Shown: positions 10,122 to 19,478, counted from the first letter of the stretch. The stretch is 64,000 bases of DNA from an uncultured Pelagibacteraceae bacterium (GCA_902576045.1 CACGTU010000002.1:1-64000), one strand, 5' to 3'. The notes: generated by a model from the letters alone, not told the origin. Numbers and translations are program-made.

Positions 10122-11162
10122 TTATCTTGCTGGTGGTACGTAAAGAATTCCACCTTTTGTCCATAATTGGTTTGGACCTCTGTCTGGTAAAATTCCAGGA
10201 GCAGCAATATTTCTTTCGTAGCTTTCTCCGTAGTTACCAACTTGCTTAATGATTCTTAAGCTCCACTCATTATCTAATCCAAAAGCAGCACCTAATTCAC
10301 CTTCTGCTCCAACTAATCTTTTAATAGCTGGGTTGTCAGATGTTTTCATCATATCAGCGTTAGCAGATGTAATGCCATATTCTTCAGCTTCGATCATTGT
10401 GTTTAGTGACCATCTTACGATGTCTTCCCAAACAGCATCACCTTGTCTAACAACAGGGCCTAAAGGCTCTTTTGATATAGTCTCAGGTAATACCATGTGA
10501 TCATCTGGATTTGACATTTTAGTTCTTTGTGCAGCAAGACCTGATTTATCTGTAGTGTAAGTATCGCATCTTCCAGCATCATAGGCAGCAACAACTTCGT
10601 CAGCTTTTTCAAAAGCTACTGGTTCATATGAAATTCCTTTAGAATTAAAGAAGTCTCTCATGTTAAGCTCTGTAGTTGTACCAATGTTTGTACATGCAGA
10701 AATACCATCTTTGAAATCATTCACTGAATTAATTCCAGAATTTTTTCTTACCATGAAACCTTGACCATCATAAAAGTTTACACCAACAAATGTTAAACCA
10801 ATGTCAGCATCTCTAGACAATGTCCAAGTTGTGTTTCTTGATAATACATCGATCTCTCCAGATGTAAGTGCAGTAAATCTTTCTTTAGCACTTAGTGGAG
10901 TAAATTTAACTTTACTTGCATCACCTAGTACTGCAGCAGCTACCGCTCTACATACATCAACGTCAACACCAGTCCAGTTTCCTGCAGCATCAGCATTAGA
11001 AAATCCTGGAAGACCTTGTGAAACACCACATCTCACAAAACCTTTTTTCTGAGTATTTTTAAGAGTTTTAGATTTCTTAGCAGCCATAGTTTCAGTTGTA
11101 AATGCAAACAGAACTGCAAATACAGCAACTAAAGAAGTCAATTGTTTTACTATTTTAAACAT
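10122..11162 (-). CDS. aapJ: General L-amino-acid ABC transporter, periplasmic binding protein (AapJ/YhdW)
   Basis: A 346-residue secreted solute-binding protein that captures polar L-amino acids in the periplasm. The signal peptide runs from MFKIVKQ through a hydrophobic core to TMAA, with cleavage likely after about residue 28. The mature SBP family 3 fold begins GFVRCGVSQGLPGFS. GNWTGVDVDVCRAVAAAVLG and TWTLSRDADIGLTFVGVNFY are typical AapJ segments. The ATG has a strong GAGGAAG ribosome site. The gene heads aapJQMP; two inverted repeats sit in its leader and a terminator follows it. In SAR11 this protein (YhdW) is known, from memory, to respond to nitrogen limitation, and the ntrYX genes lie close by. 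Confidence 0.96.
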   Translation of the reverse strand: MFKIVKQLTSLVAVFAVLFAFTTETMAAKKSKTLKNTQKKGFVRCGVSQGLPGFSNADAAGNWTGVDVDVCRAVAAAVLGDASKVKFTPLSAKERFTALTSGEIDVLSRNTTWTLSRDADIGLTFVGVNFYDGQGFMVRKNSGINSVNDFKDGISACTNIGTTTELNMRDFFNSKGISYEPVAFEKADEVVAAYDAGRCDTYTTDKSGLAAQRTKMSNPDDHMVLPETISKEPLGPVVRQGDAVWEDIVRWSLNTMIEAEEYGITSANADMMKTSDNPAIKRLVGAEGELGAAFGLDNEWSLRIIKQVGNYGESYERNIAAPGILPDRGPNQLWTKGGILYVPPAR

Positions 11163-11188
11163 TATTTCTTCCTCTTGTTATTAATTTA

Positions 11189-11223
11189 TTTGTTAACAAA
11201 TAATTCAAAAATTAATTTGAATT
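11189..11223. promoter_or_regulatory. Two adjacent inverted repeats in the aapJ leader
   Basis: TTTGTTAACAAA (11189-11200) is a perfect 12-base palindrome. One base later AATTCAAA and TTTGAATT (11202-11209 and 11216-11223) form an 8-bp inverted repeat with a 6-base centre. They lie 26-60 bases upstream of the aapJ ATG. Two palindromes this close suggest an operator for a dimeric regulator, possibly NtrX or another nitrogen regulator, but low GC makes chance palindromes more common here. Confidence 0.35.
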
Positions 11224-11351
11224 ATCATAAGTAAAGCAGAAACAGGGATCTTCATCAATGATAATTTAAGCCCATCATTTCTTATTTATCTGAGATTTGA
11301 AAATATCAAGTCCAATACTGCATGTTATGAAAAAGAATAATTATGAAAATA

Positions 11352-11428
11352 TGGCGCGCCCTGAAGGATTCGAACCTCCGACCCACGGTTTAGAAAACCG
11401 TTGCTCTATCCAGCTGAGCTAAGGGCGC
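11352..11428 (-). tRNA. tRNA-Arg (anticodon TCT)
   Basis: On the minus strand the acceptor arms GCGCCCT and AGGGCGC pair perfectly. The anticodon stem ACGGT/ACCGT encloses TTTCTAA, giving TCT (reads AGA/AGG). The T-arm GGAGGTTCGAATCCTTC is normal, the discriminator is G, and CCA is encoded at 11352-11354. AGA is the dominant Arg codon in these AT-rich genes, so this is probably a major tRNA. Confidence 0.97.
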
Positions 11429-11454
11429 ACAAAATTAGAACGTATAATACAAAA

Positions 11455-12864
11455 TTAATTTTTGAAAAGGAATTTTTTTATTAAAATCAATAATGTCAAT
11501 AATTCAATTCTACCGATAATCATAAATATGATTAAGGATAATTTGGATATAACATTTATGCTGAAAAAATTAAAATCAGCTAATCCATACATAGATGAAT
11601 TTACAGTATTCATAATCGTTAAAATTCCTAACTTGAATGAATTTTCAAATTTTATGCCTGATATAGTCAATAAACTTGAGACAGCAAAAAGTGAAATAAT
11701 AAAAACTAAAACAGTTAAAAAATATTTATTTACGTCAGATTTATCTGTGTTTGATTTTAACAAAGTAACTTTATTTAAATAAATTTGATTTGGTTTGGTG
11801 TTGGAAAGCAAATTATTTAAGGAGTATTTAAGTAAACTCAATATCTTAATTACCCTCAAACCTGAGCTAGTAGAAAAAAATGATCCCCCAATAATTACTA
11901 AAATAAGAAAAATAAATGATAAATTTGACGGTATATTCTCAAAAGAAATACCTAGATTTGAAACACTACTAGATAAAGAAACTAAAATATTTAGAAAATT
12001 ATTTTCAGAATTAAAAAAAATAAATAAAATTGAAATTATTATTATTAGATATAGTGCTAAATATAAATCTTCGCTAAGATAATTTAGATTATTTTTTTTA
12101 AAAAAAATTAAATTATAAATAAAAAACAAACTGAAATATGATGATAGTATTAAAATTGATAATATAATTTTACTCAAGTCACTCTCAAATAAGCTGTCAA
12201 AATTATTCATAGGTAAAAAACCACCAGAGGAAATTATTGTCATTGATAAATTAAAAGAGTCAAAAGTCCTTAAATTTATCAATTTTAAAAATATAAAAAT
12301 AATAAAAGTAATTGATGAATAAATTATTATTATTTTTAAAGATTGTTTTAATGTTTCAGAGGAATTAAATGATATGTAATTTGTTAATGATTTTTTTAAA
12401 TTATCATCAAAAATATCTATTAATAAAAGTAGAGAAAATAAAAAATATAATCCACCTATCCATTGTGATGATGATCTCCATATAATTAGACTTTGATCTA
12501 ATTGTTTAATATTATCAAAAATAGAAAAACCTGTAGATGTAAATCCTGATATTGCCTCAAAATAGGAGTTTAAATAAGAAATATTATTTATACTGAAGTA
12601 AAAAGGTAATGAAATAATTACTGGAAAAAATAAATAACCTATTATTACTATTAATATTTTCTCATAAATATTAATTTTTTTAAAATGAATTCGTTTAAAA
12701 AAAATTAAAAATAAACCAAGAGTTAAAGTAAATAAAAAAATAATAAAGTAAGTATTTATATTTAAAAATAAATTTAAGTAATATGAATAAATGATGTTTA
12801 AAAAGGAAAATAAACTAATCAAAAGAGTAAATGACCCAATAAAAATTAAACTAAATCTGCTCAT
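11455..12864 (-). CDS. trkH: Trk potassium uptake system, membrane subunit (TrkH family)
   Basis: A 469-residue membrane protein of the Trk/Ktr/HKT superfamily that forms the potassium channel gated by TrkA. About ten hydrophobic segments are visible. Degenerate selectivity-filter motifs recur, clearest in ISGFTSTGFSIFDN (near residue 105), with later ones at ISSGGFLP and ISFENIPSN-like positions. The C-terminus ends GRIELLTLLILIKKF, typical of TrkH. It is 7 bases downstream of trkA and shares its transcript. The length is slightly below the usual 480-500. The tRNA-Arg follows on the same strand. Confidence 0.9.
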   Translation of the reverse strand: MSRFSLIFIGSFTLLISLFSFLNIIYSYYLNLFLNINTYFIIFLFTLTLGLFLIFFKRIHFKKINIYEKILIVIIGYLFFPVIISLPFYFSINNISYLNSYFEAISGFTSTGFSIFDNIKQLDQSLIIWRSSSQWIGGLYFLFSLLLLIDIFDDNLKKSLTNYISFNSSETLKQSLKIIIIYSSITFIIFIFLKLINLRTFDSFNLSMTIISSGGFLPMNNFDSLFESDLSKIILSILILSSYFSLFFIYNLIFFKKNNLNYLSEDLYLALYLIIIISILFIFFNSENNFLNILVSLSSSVSNLGISFENIPSNLSFIFLILVIIGGSFFSTSSGLRVIKILSLLKYSLNNLLSNTKPNQIYLNKVTLLKSNTDKSDVNKYFLTVLVFIISLFAVSSLLTISGIKFENSFKLGILTIMNTVNSSMYGLADFNFFSINVISKLSLIIFMIIGRIELLTLLILIKKFLFKN

Positions 12865-12871
12865 TAATTTT

Positions 12872-14245
12872 TTAGATAGAGCTTATTCTGAATAAATTTT
12901 CTACTGTTGGTAATTGATCTCTTTTAGAGAGCAATACAATTATATCATTTTTTTGAAATTTATAGTTTGAACTAGGTTTTATGAACTCATCTCCTCTAAG
13001 TATAGATCCAATTCTTATATCGTCTGGAAGATCAGAGTCTTTTAATTCTTTGTTTATTAAATCAGATGATTCTAATATTTCTGCCTCAATAACTTCATAA
13101 TCTCCATTCAAAATTGTATAAGCATTTTCTATAGTGCCTTTATGAACATGTTTAAGAATACTAGAAACTGTATCCATTCTTGGGTCGATCATATCATCTA
13201 TTTTTAGAGATGTTTGTAGAAGAGAATAATTTGGCTTATTTATTAAGGCCATTGTTCTTTTATCTTTAGAGAATTTTTCTACAAGTACACTTACCATTAA
13301 ATTATCTTCATCATCATTGGTTAAAGCTAATACTGTCTCTACTTCATCTATGTTAGCTTCATTTAATACATCCTCATCAAGTCCATTACCATTGATAACA
13401 ATTGTGTCATTTAAATCATTGGCAATTAATTCTGCTCTTTCTTTGCTTTTCTCTATTATTTTTACTCTTGCAGACTCAAATGTTTCCTCAATATTTTTAG
13501 CTAAATTAAAACCAATATTTCCTCCACCAATTATTAGTATTTTATTTGATTTTTTTTCGTTATGACCAAATACTTTTAGAGTTTCCTCCATTTGATTTGA
13601 GCTTACCATGACATAAGCTTTGTCGTTGTGTTCTAAGGAATCGTTTTTCTTTAATATTTTAAATTCACCTTTTCTTATAACTCCTAAAATATATGCATTT
13701 AATTTAGGAAATTTTTTTGTGAGATCGTTTAGTTTTATGCCATTTATTGGACAATTGTCGTCTATTAGTATCTCTAAAAGTCTAATTTTATTTTCTACAA
13801 ATGGTACATTATCGAGGGCACCTGGAGCTTCTAGTTTTCTTTGTAAAGATTTTGCTATTTCTAACTCTGGTGAAATAACATAATCGATAGGCAGATTTTC
13901 CCTATTGAATAATGTAGAAAATTTTGGATCTAAATATTCTTGAGACCGGATTCTTGCAATTTTTTTTGGGACTTTAAAAATTGAATATGCTATTTGGCAA
14001 ATTAACATATTTATCTCATCATTTCTTGTGACTGCAATAATCATATCAGCGTCACTAGTATTAGCTCTCTCTAAAACTGATGGAGAAGTTGCTTTTCCAA
14101 CTATAGCTTTAACATCAAGGCTATCATTTATTTTCTGTATATCATCACCAGACTGATCAATTACTGTAATTGAATGATTTTGTTCTGTTAATAATTTTGC
14201 TATTGTGAAACCGACCCTACCGGCGCCACATATGATAATATTCAT
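12872..14245 (-). CDS. trkA: Trk system potassium uptake regulatory protein TrkA
   Basis: A 457-residue cytoplasmic NAD-binding gating subunit of the Trk potassium transporter. It has two copies of the TrkA-N/TrkA-C unit: a Rossmann fold at CGAGRVGFTIAKLL (residues 6-19) and a second at IGGGNIGFNLA near residue 240, each followed by a TrkA-C ligand-binding domain. It starts one base after the ntrX stop and precedes trkH by 7 bases. The ntrY-ntrX-trkA order is the classic alphaproteobacterial arrangement, which ties potassium uptake to the Ntr two-component genes on one transcript. Confidence 0.95.
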   Translation of the reverse strand: MNIIICGAGRVGFTIAKLLTEQNHSITVIDQSGDDIQKINDSLDVKAIVGKATSPSVLERANTSDADMIIAVTRNDEINMLICQIAYSIFKVPKKIARIRSQEYLDPKFSTLFNRENLPIDYVISPELEIAKSLQRKLEAPGALDNVPFVENKIRLLEILIDDNCPINGIKLNDLTKKFPKLNAYILGVIRKGEFKILKKNDSLEHNDKAYVMVSSNQMEETLKVFGHNEKKSNKILIIGGGNIGFNLAKNIEETFESARVKIIEKSKERAELIANDLNDTIVINGNGLDEDVLNEANIDEVETVLALTNDDEDNLMVSVLVEKFSKDKRTMALINKPNYSLLQTSLKIDDMIDPRMDTVSSILKHVHKGTIENAYTILNGDYEVIEAEILESSDLINKELKDSDLPDDIRIGSILRGDEFIKPSSNYKFQKNDIIVLLSKRDQLPTVENLFRISSI

Positions 14246-15601
14246 CTAATTTAGATCCTTTACACCTAGAATTTTTAGCTTTCTATGTAAGGCTGATCTT
14301 TCCATGCCAACAAATTTTGCAGTTTTTGATATATTTCCACCAAATTTTTTTATCTGTGAAATTAAATATTCTTTTTCAAACGTCTCCCTTGCCTCTCTTA
14401 GTGGCACTGAAAGAGTATCTGTTACAGAAAAGTTTTCATCTAAAGATCTAGATAGCGATTCTTTTACAATATTAATTATCTTATCCTGATTGTCTCCTGG
14501 TGATAAAATTGCTATTCTTTCAATTAAGTTTCTTAATTCTCTTACATTACCTGGCCAATCATAGTTAAGTAGATAATTGTTATCTTTTATTGAAAATTTT
14601 TTGTAACTATAAGTATTGCAAATATTTTCTATAAAATAATCTATTAATAGTGGAATATCTTCAATTCTCTTGGTTAATGGATCAATTTTAATATTAAAAA
14701 CATTTAGTCTGTGAAAAAGATCTTCTCTAAAATTTCCATTTTTTATTTCTGTTGACATATCTTTGCTCGTTGAACAGAAAATTCTTACATCTACTTTGAT
14801 ATCATGGTTACCATTTAATCTTTTAAATTTTTGATCAATCATTACTCTTAAAATCTTAGATTGTGTTTCTAAAGGAATTTCTGTTACTTCATCAATTAAT
14901 AATACACCTCCAGATGCTTTTTCAAACGCACCATATAAAATAGATCCATCTTTTTTTTCTTCACCGAAAAGTTCTAATTCATACTTTTTTGCATCTAGCA
15001 AGGCACCATTTATGATGACAAACGGACCATTTTTTCTTTTAGATTTTTTATAAATTTTTCTTGCAACTAATTCCTTTCCAGAACCTGTTGGACCATTTAT
15101 AAATACTCTACTTTCAGATTGTGAAAGTTTTTCTATTTGATCTTTGATAGAGATAATGTTGTTACTTTTGCCAATAAGATCAAAAGAATGAAATAATTTG
15201 TTACTTAAATTTTTATTTTCTTTTTTGAGGTTAAAATTTTCAACTGCTCTATTCACAAAATTAAGCAATCTATCCTTGTCGAACGGTTTTTGTATAAATT
15301 CAAAAGCTCCTGATTTCAATGAATTAACAGCCATCTCAATATTTGCGTGGCCTGAAATCATAATTACAGGTATATCGTTATTTTTTTGCTTAATATGTTC
15401 CAAAAGTTGAATACCGTCATTGTCTCCCTTATCTAACTTTACATCTATAATTGCTACATCAGGAAGTTTTTTATCTATTTCAGTTAATGCTTGGTTAAAA
15501 TTTGCAGCTAACCTAGTTTTATATCCAGCATCTTTTATAAGCTCTTCTAATATAAGCCTTATGTCCGAGTTATCGTCTATTATTAAAATTTCAACCGACA
15601 T
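14246..15601 (-). CDS. ntrX: NtrX-type response regulator with AAA+ domain lacking the GAFTGA loop
   Basis: A 451-residue partner of NtrY. The receiver domain has acidic residues D9-D10, the phosphoacceptor D53 (IIDVKLD) and K105. The AAA+ domain has Walker A GPTGSGKE (170-177) and Walker B LLIDE (234-238), and a Fis-type HTH lies at about 423-445. The stretch between LFGEEKKDG and GAFEKASGG, where bacterial enhancer-binding proteins carry GAFTGA to engage sigma-54, is changed and the motif is absent. SAR11 genomes are known to lack rpoN, so this NtrX probably acts on sigma-70 promoters. It is followed directly by trkA and preceded by ntrY, 4 bases apart. Confidence 0.94.
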   Translation of the reverse strand: MSVEILIIDDNSDIRLILEELIKDAGYKTRLAANFNQALTEIDKKLPDVAIIDVKLDKGDNDGIQLLEHIKQKNNDIPVIMISGHANIEMAVNSLKSGAFEFIQKPFDKDRLLNFVNRAVENFNLKKENKNLSNKLFHSFDLIGKSNNIISIKDQIEKLSQSESRVFINGPTGSGKELVARKIYKKSKRKNGPFVIINGALLDAKKYELELFGEEKKDGSILYGAFEKASGGVLLIDEVTEIPLETQSKILRVMIDQKFKRLNGNHDIKVDVRIFCSTSKDMSTEIKNGNFREDLFHRLNVFNIKIDPLTKRIEDIPLLIDYFIENICNTYSYKKFSIKDNNYLLNYDWPGNVRELRNLIERIAILSPGDNQDKIINIVKESLSRSLDENFSVTDTLSVPLREARETFEKEYLISQIKKFGGNISKTAKFVGMERSALHRKLKILGVKDLN

Positions 15602-15605
15602 CTAA

Positions 15606-17381
15606 TTATTTATTTGGTAATATAATTTTAACTTTTGCTCCATTTTTATGATTCAAAAATTGTATTGATCCATTATGATCACTTATAATTTTATCTACAA
15701 TCGAAAGCCCTAAGCCTGTCCCTTTTTCTTTTGTTGTAAAATATGGTTTTATTAATTCTTTCGTTTTTTTGTTTTTAAAACCTATACCACTGTCAATGAC
15801 ATTAACAATTATATAGTCTCTTCTTTGCCTTATTTCTATATCTATATTTTTGTCAATTTTACTATCTTTTTCGGCTTTCTCTTGAATACTTTCCAGAGAA
15901 TTTTTAATCAAATTAAAAAATAATCTATTAAATTGTTCTAAATCAAAATTAATATTAATCTCTTTTGATAAATGATTAATAAGTTTGATTTTTATATTTG
16001 AATCAATTTTATTAATTAAGTTTATATTCTCATTTATAACTTTATTTAAATTATTTTTTTTTAATAAGGGCTTTGGCATTCGTGCAAAATCTGAAAATTC
16101 ATTTACTAAATTTTCAATTTGTTTGATCTGTTTTTGTATAGTTTGAAGATTGTTATTAAATTTATCTTTGTTTTCTATCTCAATATTTTTTAAATACTTC
16201 GACTTAATATTATCGATTGTCAACTGTATGGGGGTGAGCGGATTTTTGATTTCGTGAGCAAGTTTTCTTGCAACATTTTCCCAAGCTTCATGTCTTTCAG
16301 AGGTAAGTAATTTTTCTTGTTGGCTTTTTAGTCTGTCTATCATTGAATTAAAATTTTTATTTAAAAGCTCCATCTCTTTGTCAGCTTTAAGCTCTGGTAC
16401 TTTGGTATCTAAATTTCCTTTACCAATTTTTTCTGAGGCTGAAATTAAATTGTTAATTGATATAAAAAATCTTGATGAAAATCTAATTGCTATTGTAATC
16501 GATAAAAATAACAATAATGTTACTAAAGCTATATATATAAGAGCAAAGGAGATTCTTATACCTAAACTTTGATTTTCAACTGTGTAATAAAAATTAACCG
16601 CTTCTTCAGATTGTATTAGATATTGTGATATATTTTTATCAATTAATTTTACTACGTATAAAAAAGTATCATTATAATTAGTTAACCTAATGACGGCTGC
16701 AGATTTATTCTCAAATGTATTTATTATTTTCAAAGGTCTATCATCATTTAAAACCATTTTAATAGCTCTATCTTCAATTTTTTTATACGATGATTTACCT
16801 GCTGAAAGAATTAAATCTCCATTTCCATCAATCAAATGTAATTGGTCAATATCTCTTATAAGTCTTTGAGTATTTAAAAGAGATTGAAATCTTTGAGGAT
16901 TGTCATTTATTAAATTTGAATATTTATTTAGATCAAAAGCAATTAAAATTATTTCAGATTCGATTTTGTTTCTTTTTTCCTCAACATAATTTTTTGCTAT
17001 TTCATATGAATTATTTACAGCAGATGTGATTTTTGTGTCAAAATATTTATCTAAAGCAAATGAAAAAATAAATAGAGAAAATATAGAAATTAATAATGAA
17101 GGAATTAAAGTAAATAATCCAAACGAAATAATATATTTTCTATTTGCAATTGCTCCTTTAACATTTATGTTATTTTTTATTGAATTTTTAATATCAAAAA
17201 AAATTAAAATAAAAAAAATAATCAATAATATAAAGTTAAATATTAATAAGGTTTGAAGATTATTATCATTAAGATTAATAAAACTTTTGCCTATAAATGT
17301 TAAAAAAGTAATGAAACCTAATGATAGTGTAAAAATAAAAATTATTATTATAAATAAATTTCTTTTTAACAAAGCAAACAT
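15606..17381 (-). CDS. ntrY: NtrY-type membrane sensor histidine kinase
   Basis: A 591-residue inner-membrane kinase proposed to sense nitrogen or redox state and phosphorylate NtrX. Membrane segments lie at about 8-30, 45-62 and 85-110, then a roughly 170-residue periplasmic domain, and a fourth segment at about 278-300. A HAMP linker (RFFISINNLISASEKIGKGN) follows. The H-box is KLAHEIKNPLTP with H376. The N, G1 and G2 boxes of the ATPase domain end the protein (FNLIKNSLESI, DSGIGF, GTGLGLSI). A typical NtrY has an extra PAS domain between HAMP and H-box; here HAMP runs nearly straight into the kinase, so it is shortened. It is divergent from ispDF, with a 36-base gap. Confidence 0.94.
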   Translation of the reverse strand: MFALLKRNLFIIIIFIFTLSLGFITFLTFIGKSFINLNDNNLQTLLIFNFILLIIFFILIFFDIKNSIKNNINVKGAIANRKYIISFGLFTLIPSLLISIFSLFIFSFALDKYFDTKITSAVNNSYEIAKNYVEEKRNKIESEIILIAFDLNKYSNLINDNPQRFQSLLNTQRLIRDIDQLHLIDGNGDLILSAGKSSYKKIEDRAIKMVLNDDRPLKIINTFENKSAAVIRLTNYNDTFLYVVKLIDKNISQYLIQSEEAVNFYYTVENQSLGIRISFALIYIALVTLLLFLSITIAIRFSSRFFISINNLISASEKIGKGNLDTKVPELKADKEMELLNKNFNSMIDRLKSQQEKLLTSERHEAWENVARKLAHEIKNPLTPIQLTIDNIKSKYLKNIEIENKDKFNNNLQTIQKQIKQIENLVNEFSDFARMPKPLLKKNNLNKVINENINLINKIDSNIKIKLINHLSKEININFDLEQFNRLFFNLIKNSLESIQEKAEKDSKIDKNIDIEIRQRRDYIIVNVIDSGIGFKNKKTKELIKPYFTTKEKGTGLGLSIVDKIISDHNGSIQFLNHKNGAKVKIILPNK

Positions 17382-17417
17382 AATTTAAAGATATATTACT
17401 ATTTATAAAATATAAAC

Positions 17418-18524
17418 ATGAGAGACTGTTTTATACTACTTGCAGCAGGCAAAGGTAAGAGATTTAAATCGAATACATTTAAACAATTTCATATTTTAAA
17501 TGGAAAACCTTTAATTAATCACTCAATAGAAAAAGCAATAAAATCAAAGATATTTAAAGAAATTATTGTTGTAACAAATTCAAAAATAAAAAAAACAGAA
17601 GATAAATCTGTAAAGGTAATAAAAGGTGGTTCTGAAAGATTTGAGTCATCAAAGAAGGCACTCGAATATATTAAAAATAAAAAATTTAAAAATGTTTATA
17701 TTCATGATGCAGCTAGACCAAATTTTTCAATTAAATTATTAAAAAGATTAAAAAAAGAATTAAATAAAAATAAAGCAGTAGTTCCTTATATTAATACTGA
17801 TCATTCTGTAAAATATAAAGATAGATCAAATATATTAAATCTGAAAAGAGAAAACCTAATATTGACCCAAACGCCTCAGTGTTTTGATTTTAAAACACTC
17901 TACAAATTATCAAATAATAATAAAAAATATATATCAGACGAAGCAACATTATTTATAAAAAATAATTTAAATATCAAATTTATTAAAGGAGAAGAAGATA
18001 ACTTTAAAATCACCACTACTAAAGATTTAGAAAAAGTTAAGTTAAAAACTTTTTATGGAATTGGATTTGATATTCATAGATTAGTAAAGGGTAAAAAACT
18101 ATATTTAGGTGGTATCCACATACCTTATCATTCAGGTTTAAAAGGACATTCTGATGGAGATGTTATTATTCATTCAATTATAGATGCACTATTAGGATGT
18201 ATGAAAAAAAATGATATAGGAACACTATATCCGAATAATGATTTAAAATATAAAAATATTAGATCAACTAAAATGCTTAAGCCAGTTTTAGATACTTTAA
18301 AAAAAGAGAACTATAATTTAAATAATATTGATATTAATTTAATTTGTGAAAAACCAAGTGTTGCAAAGAATAGAAGCAAAATAATAAAATCTTTATCAAA
18401 ATTACTACAAATCAAAAAATACAAAATAAATCTCAAAGGTAAAACAGTTGAAAAATTAGGAATTATAGGAAAAGAAAAAGCTATAGCATGTGAGGTTATA
18501 GTTTCGGTTTCTAATTATGATTAA
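17418..18524 (+). CDS. ispDF: Bifunctional IspD/IspF isoprenoid synthesis enzyme
   Basis: A 368-residue cytoplasmic enzyme of the MEP pathway. The N-terminal IspD domain (about 1-207) transfers CMP to methylerythritol-4-P and shows LLAAGKGKRF (residues 7-16). The IspF domain (about 210-368) forms the cyclic diphosphate and shows metal-binding GFDIHR and GHSDGDVIIHSIIDALLG, then a GRNNEKLG-like KTVEKLGIIG stretch. The fusion is common in alphaproteobacteria. It overlaps pgpA by 8 bases. The pathway supplies precursors for quinones and undecaprenyl carriers, and for retinal where proteorhodopsin is present. Confidence 0.96.
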   Translation: MRDCFILLAAGKGKRFKSNTFKQFHILNGKPLINHSIEKAIKSKIFKEIIVVTNSKIKKTEDKSVKVIKGGSERFESSKKALEYIKNKKFKNVYIHDAARPNFSIKLLKRLKKELNKNKAVVPYINTDHSVKYKDRSNILNLKRENLILTQTPQCFDFKTLYKLSNNNKKYISDEATLFIKNNLNIKFIKGEEDNFKITTTKDLEKVKLKTFYGIGFDIHRLVKGKKLYLGGIHIPYHSGLKGHSDGDVIIHSIIDALLGCMKKNDIGTLYPNNDLKYKNIRSTKMLKPVLDTLKKENYNLNNIDINLICEKPSVAKNRSKIIKSLSKLLQIKKYKINLKGKTVEKLGIIGKEKAIACEVIVSVSNYD

Positions 18525-19017
18525 AAAATTTAATTCTATTTTTGTTACAATGTTTTCTCTAGGAAGAATTGGTTTTCTTCCTGGCACGTTTGGATCACTA
18601 GCAACTGTAATATTTTTATTTGTCTGCTTTCATATTTTAAATATTTCTTCAAATATAATTTTAATTATTTTAATTATTGCTTTTGCGTATTCGTTTATAG
18701 CTATTAAAAATTACACTGAAAATGATGAAAATAAAGATCCAGGAGAAATAATTATTGATGAATTTATTGGTCAATCAATTCCAATATATCTTTATGAAAT
18801 ATCTCATGGTACAGAAAAAACAATGGATCAGGCACTTATCATTTATACTGTGTGTTTTATACTATTTAGGTTTTTTGATATACTAAAACCATTTCCGGTT
18901 AGTTATTTTGACGGAAAACACAAAAACAGTTTTGGTGTTGTCATGGACGATGTTTGTGCTGGTCTTTATGTTGTTTTATCATTGATATGCTTTATGATTT
19001 TAAAAAGCCAAATTTAA
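18517..19017 (+). CDS. pgpA: Phosphatidylglycerophosphatase A
   Basis: A 166-residue inner-membrane phosphatase that converts phosphatidylglycerol-phosphate to phosphatidylglycerol. GFLPGTFGSLATV near residue 20, the metal-binding IIDEFIGQ near residue 87 and FGVVMDDVCAGLYV near residue 140 are the conserved PgpA blocks. Three to four hydrophobic segments are visible. Its ATG lies inside the end of ispDF (8-base overlap), and the next gene begins 2 bases after its stop, so the three genes are translationally coupled. Confidence 0.94.
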   Translation: MIKKFNSIFVTMFSLGRIGFLPGTFGSLATVIFLFVCFHILNISSNIILIILIIAFAYSFIAIKNYTENDENKDPGEIIIDEFIGQSIPIYLYEISHGTEKTMDQALIIYTVCFILFRFFDILKPFPVSYFDGKHKNSFGVVMDDVCAGLYVVLSLICFMILKSQI

Positions 19018-19019
19018 TT

Positions 19020-19478
19020 ATGAAAGATCTAGTTAATAAACTACAAAAGAAAAAGCTCAAAATATCTTTTGCTGAATCATGTACTGGTGGCATGCTTGCC
19101 GTAACAATTACTTCAATTAGTGGTGCTTCTAAAATATTTAATCTTGGACTAATCACCTATTCCAATGATGCAAAAATTAATATTTTAAAGGTAAATAAAA
19201 AGATAATTCAAAAATACGGCGCCGTTAGTTCACAGTGTTGTGAAGCTATGGTCAAAAATTTATCTAAGATCTCTAAAGCTGATGTAAATGTATCAATTAC
19301 TGGTATAGCAGGACCAAAAGGAGGCACAAAGACTAAACCTGTAGGGCTAGTTTATATAGGTGTTAAAAAATTAGATAAATTGGTTATAACAAAAAATATT
19401 TTTAAACAAAAAAAAAGAAACGATATTCAAAAAGCAACAGTAAAAAGAGCTTTATACTTAGTTAATTCTTTAATTTAA
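19020..19478 (+). CDS. pncC: CinA-family nicotinamide-nucleotide amidohydrolase (C-terminal domain only)
   Basis: A 152-residue cytoplasmic protein of the CinA C-terminal/PncC family that deamidates NMN to nicotinic acid mononucleotide in pyridine nucleotide recycling. Conserved blocks are FAESCTGGMLA, with the catalytic serine expected here, and SITGIAGPKGGTKTKPVGLVYIG. I start at ATG 19020, two bases after the pgpA stop; the open frame extends upstream to 18954, but that part overlaps pgpA and adds no family sequence. The N-terminal molybdopterin-binding half of full CinA is absent, as in E. coli YgaD/PncC. Confidence 0.92.
   Translation: MKDLVNKLQKKKLKISFAESCTGGMLAVTITSISGASKIFNLGLITYSNDAKINILKVNKKIIQKYGAVSSQCCEAMVKNLSKISKADVNVSITGIAGPKGGTKTKPVGLVYIGVKKLDKLVITKNIFKQKKRNDIQKATVKRALYLVNSLI

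Noticed and set aside
18954-19019. Longer N-terminus for the CinA-family protein
   Set aside because: It lies wholly inside pgpA and the ATG at 19020 gives the full conserved domain.
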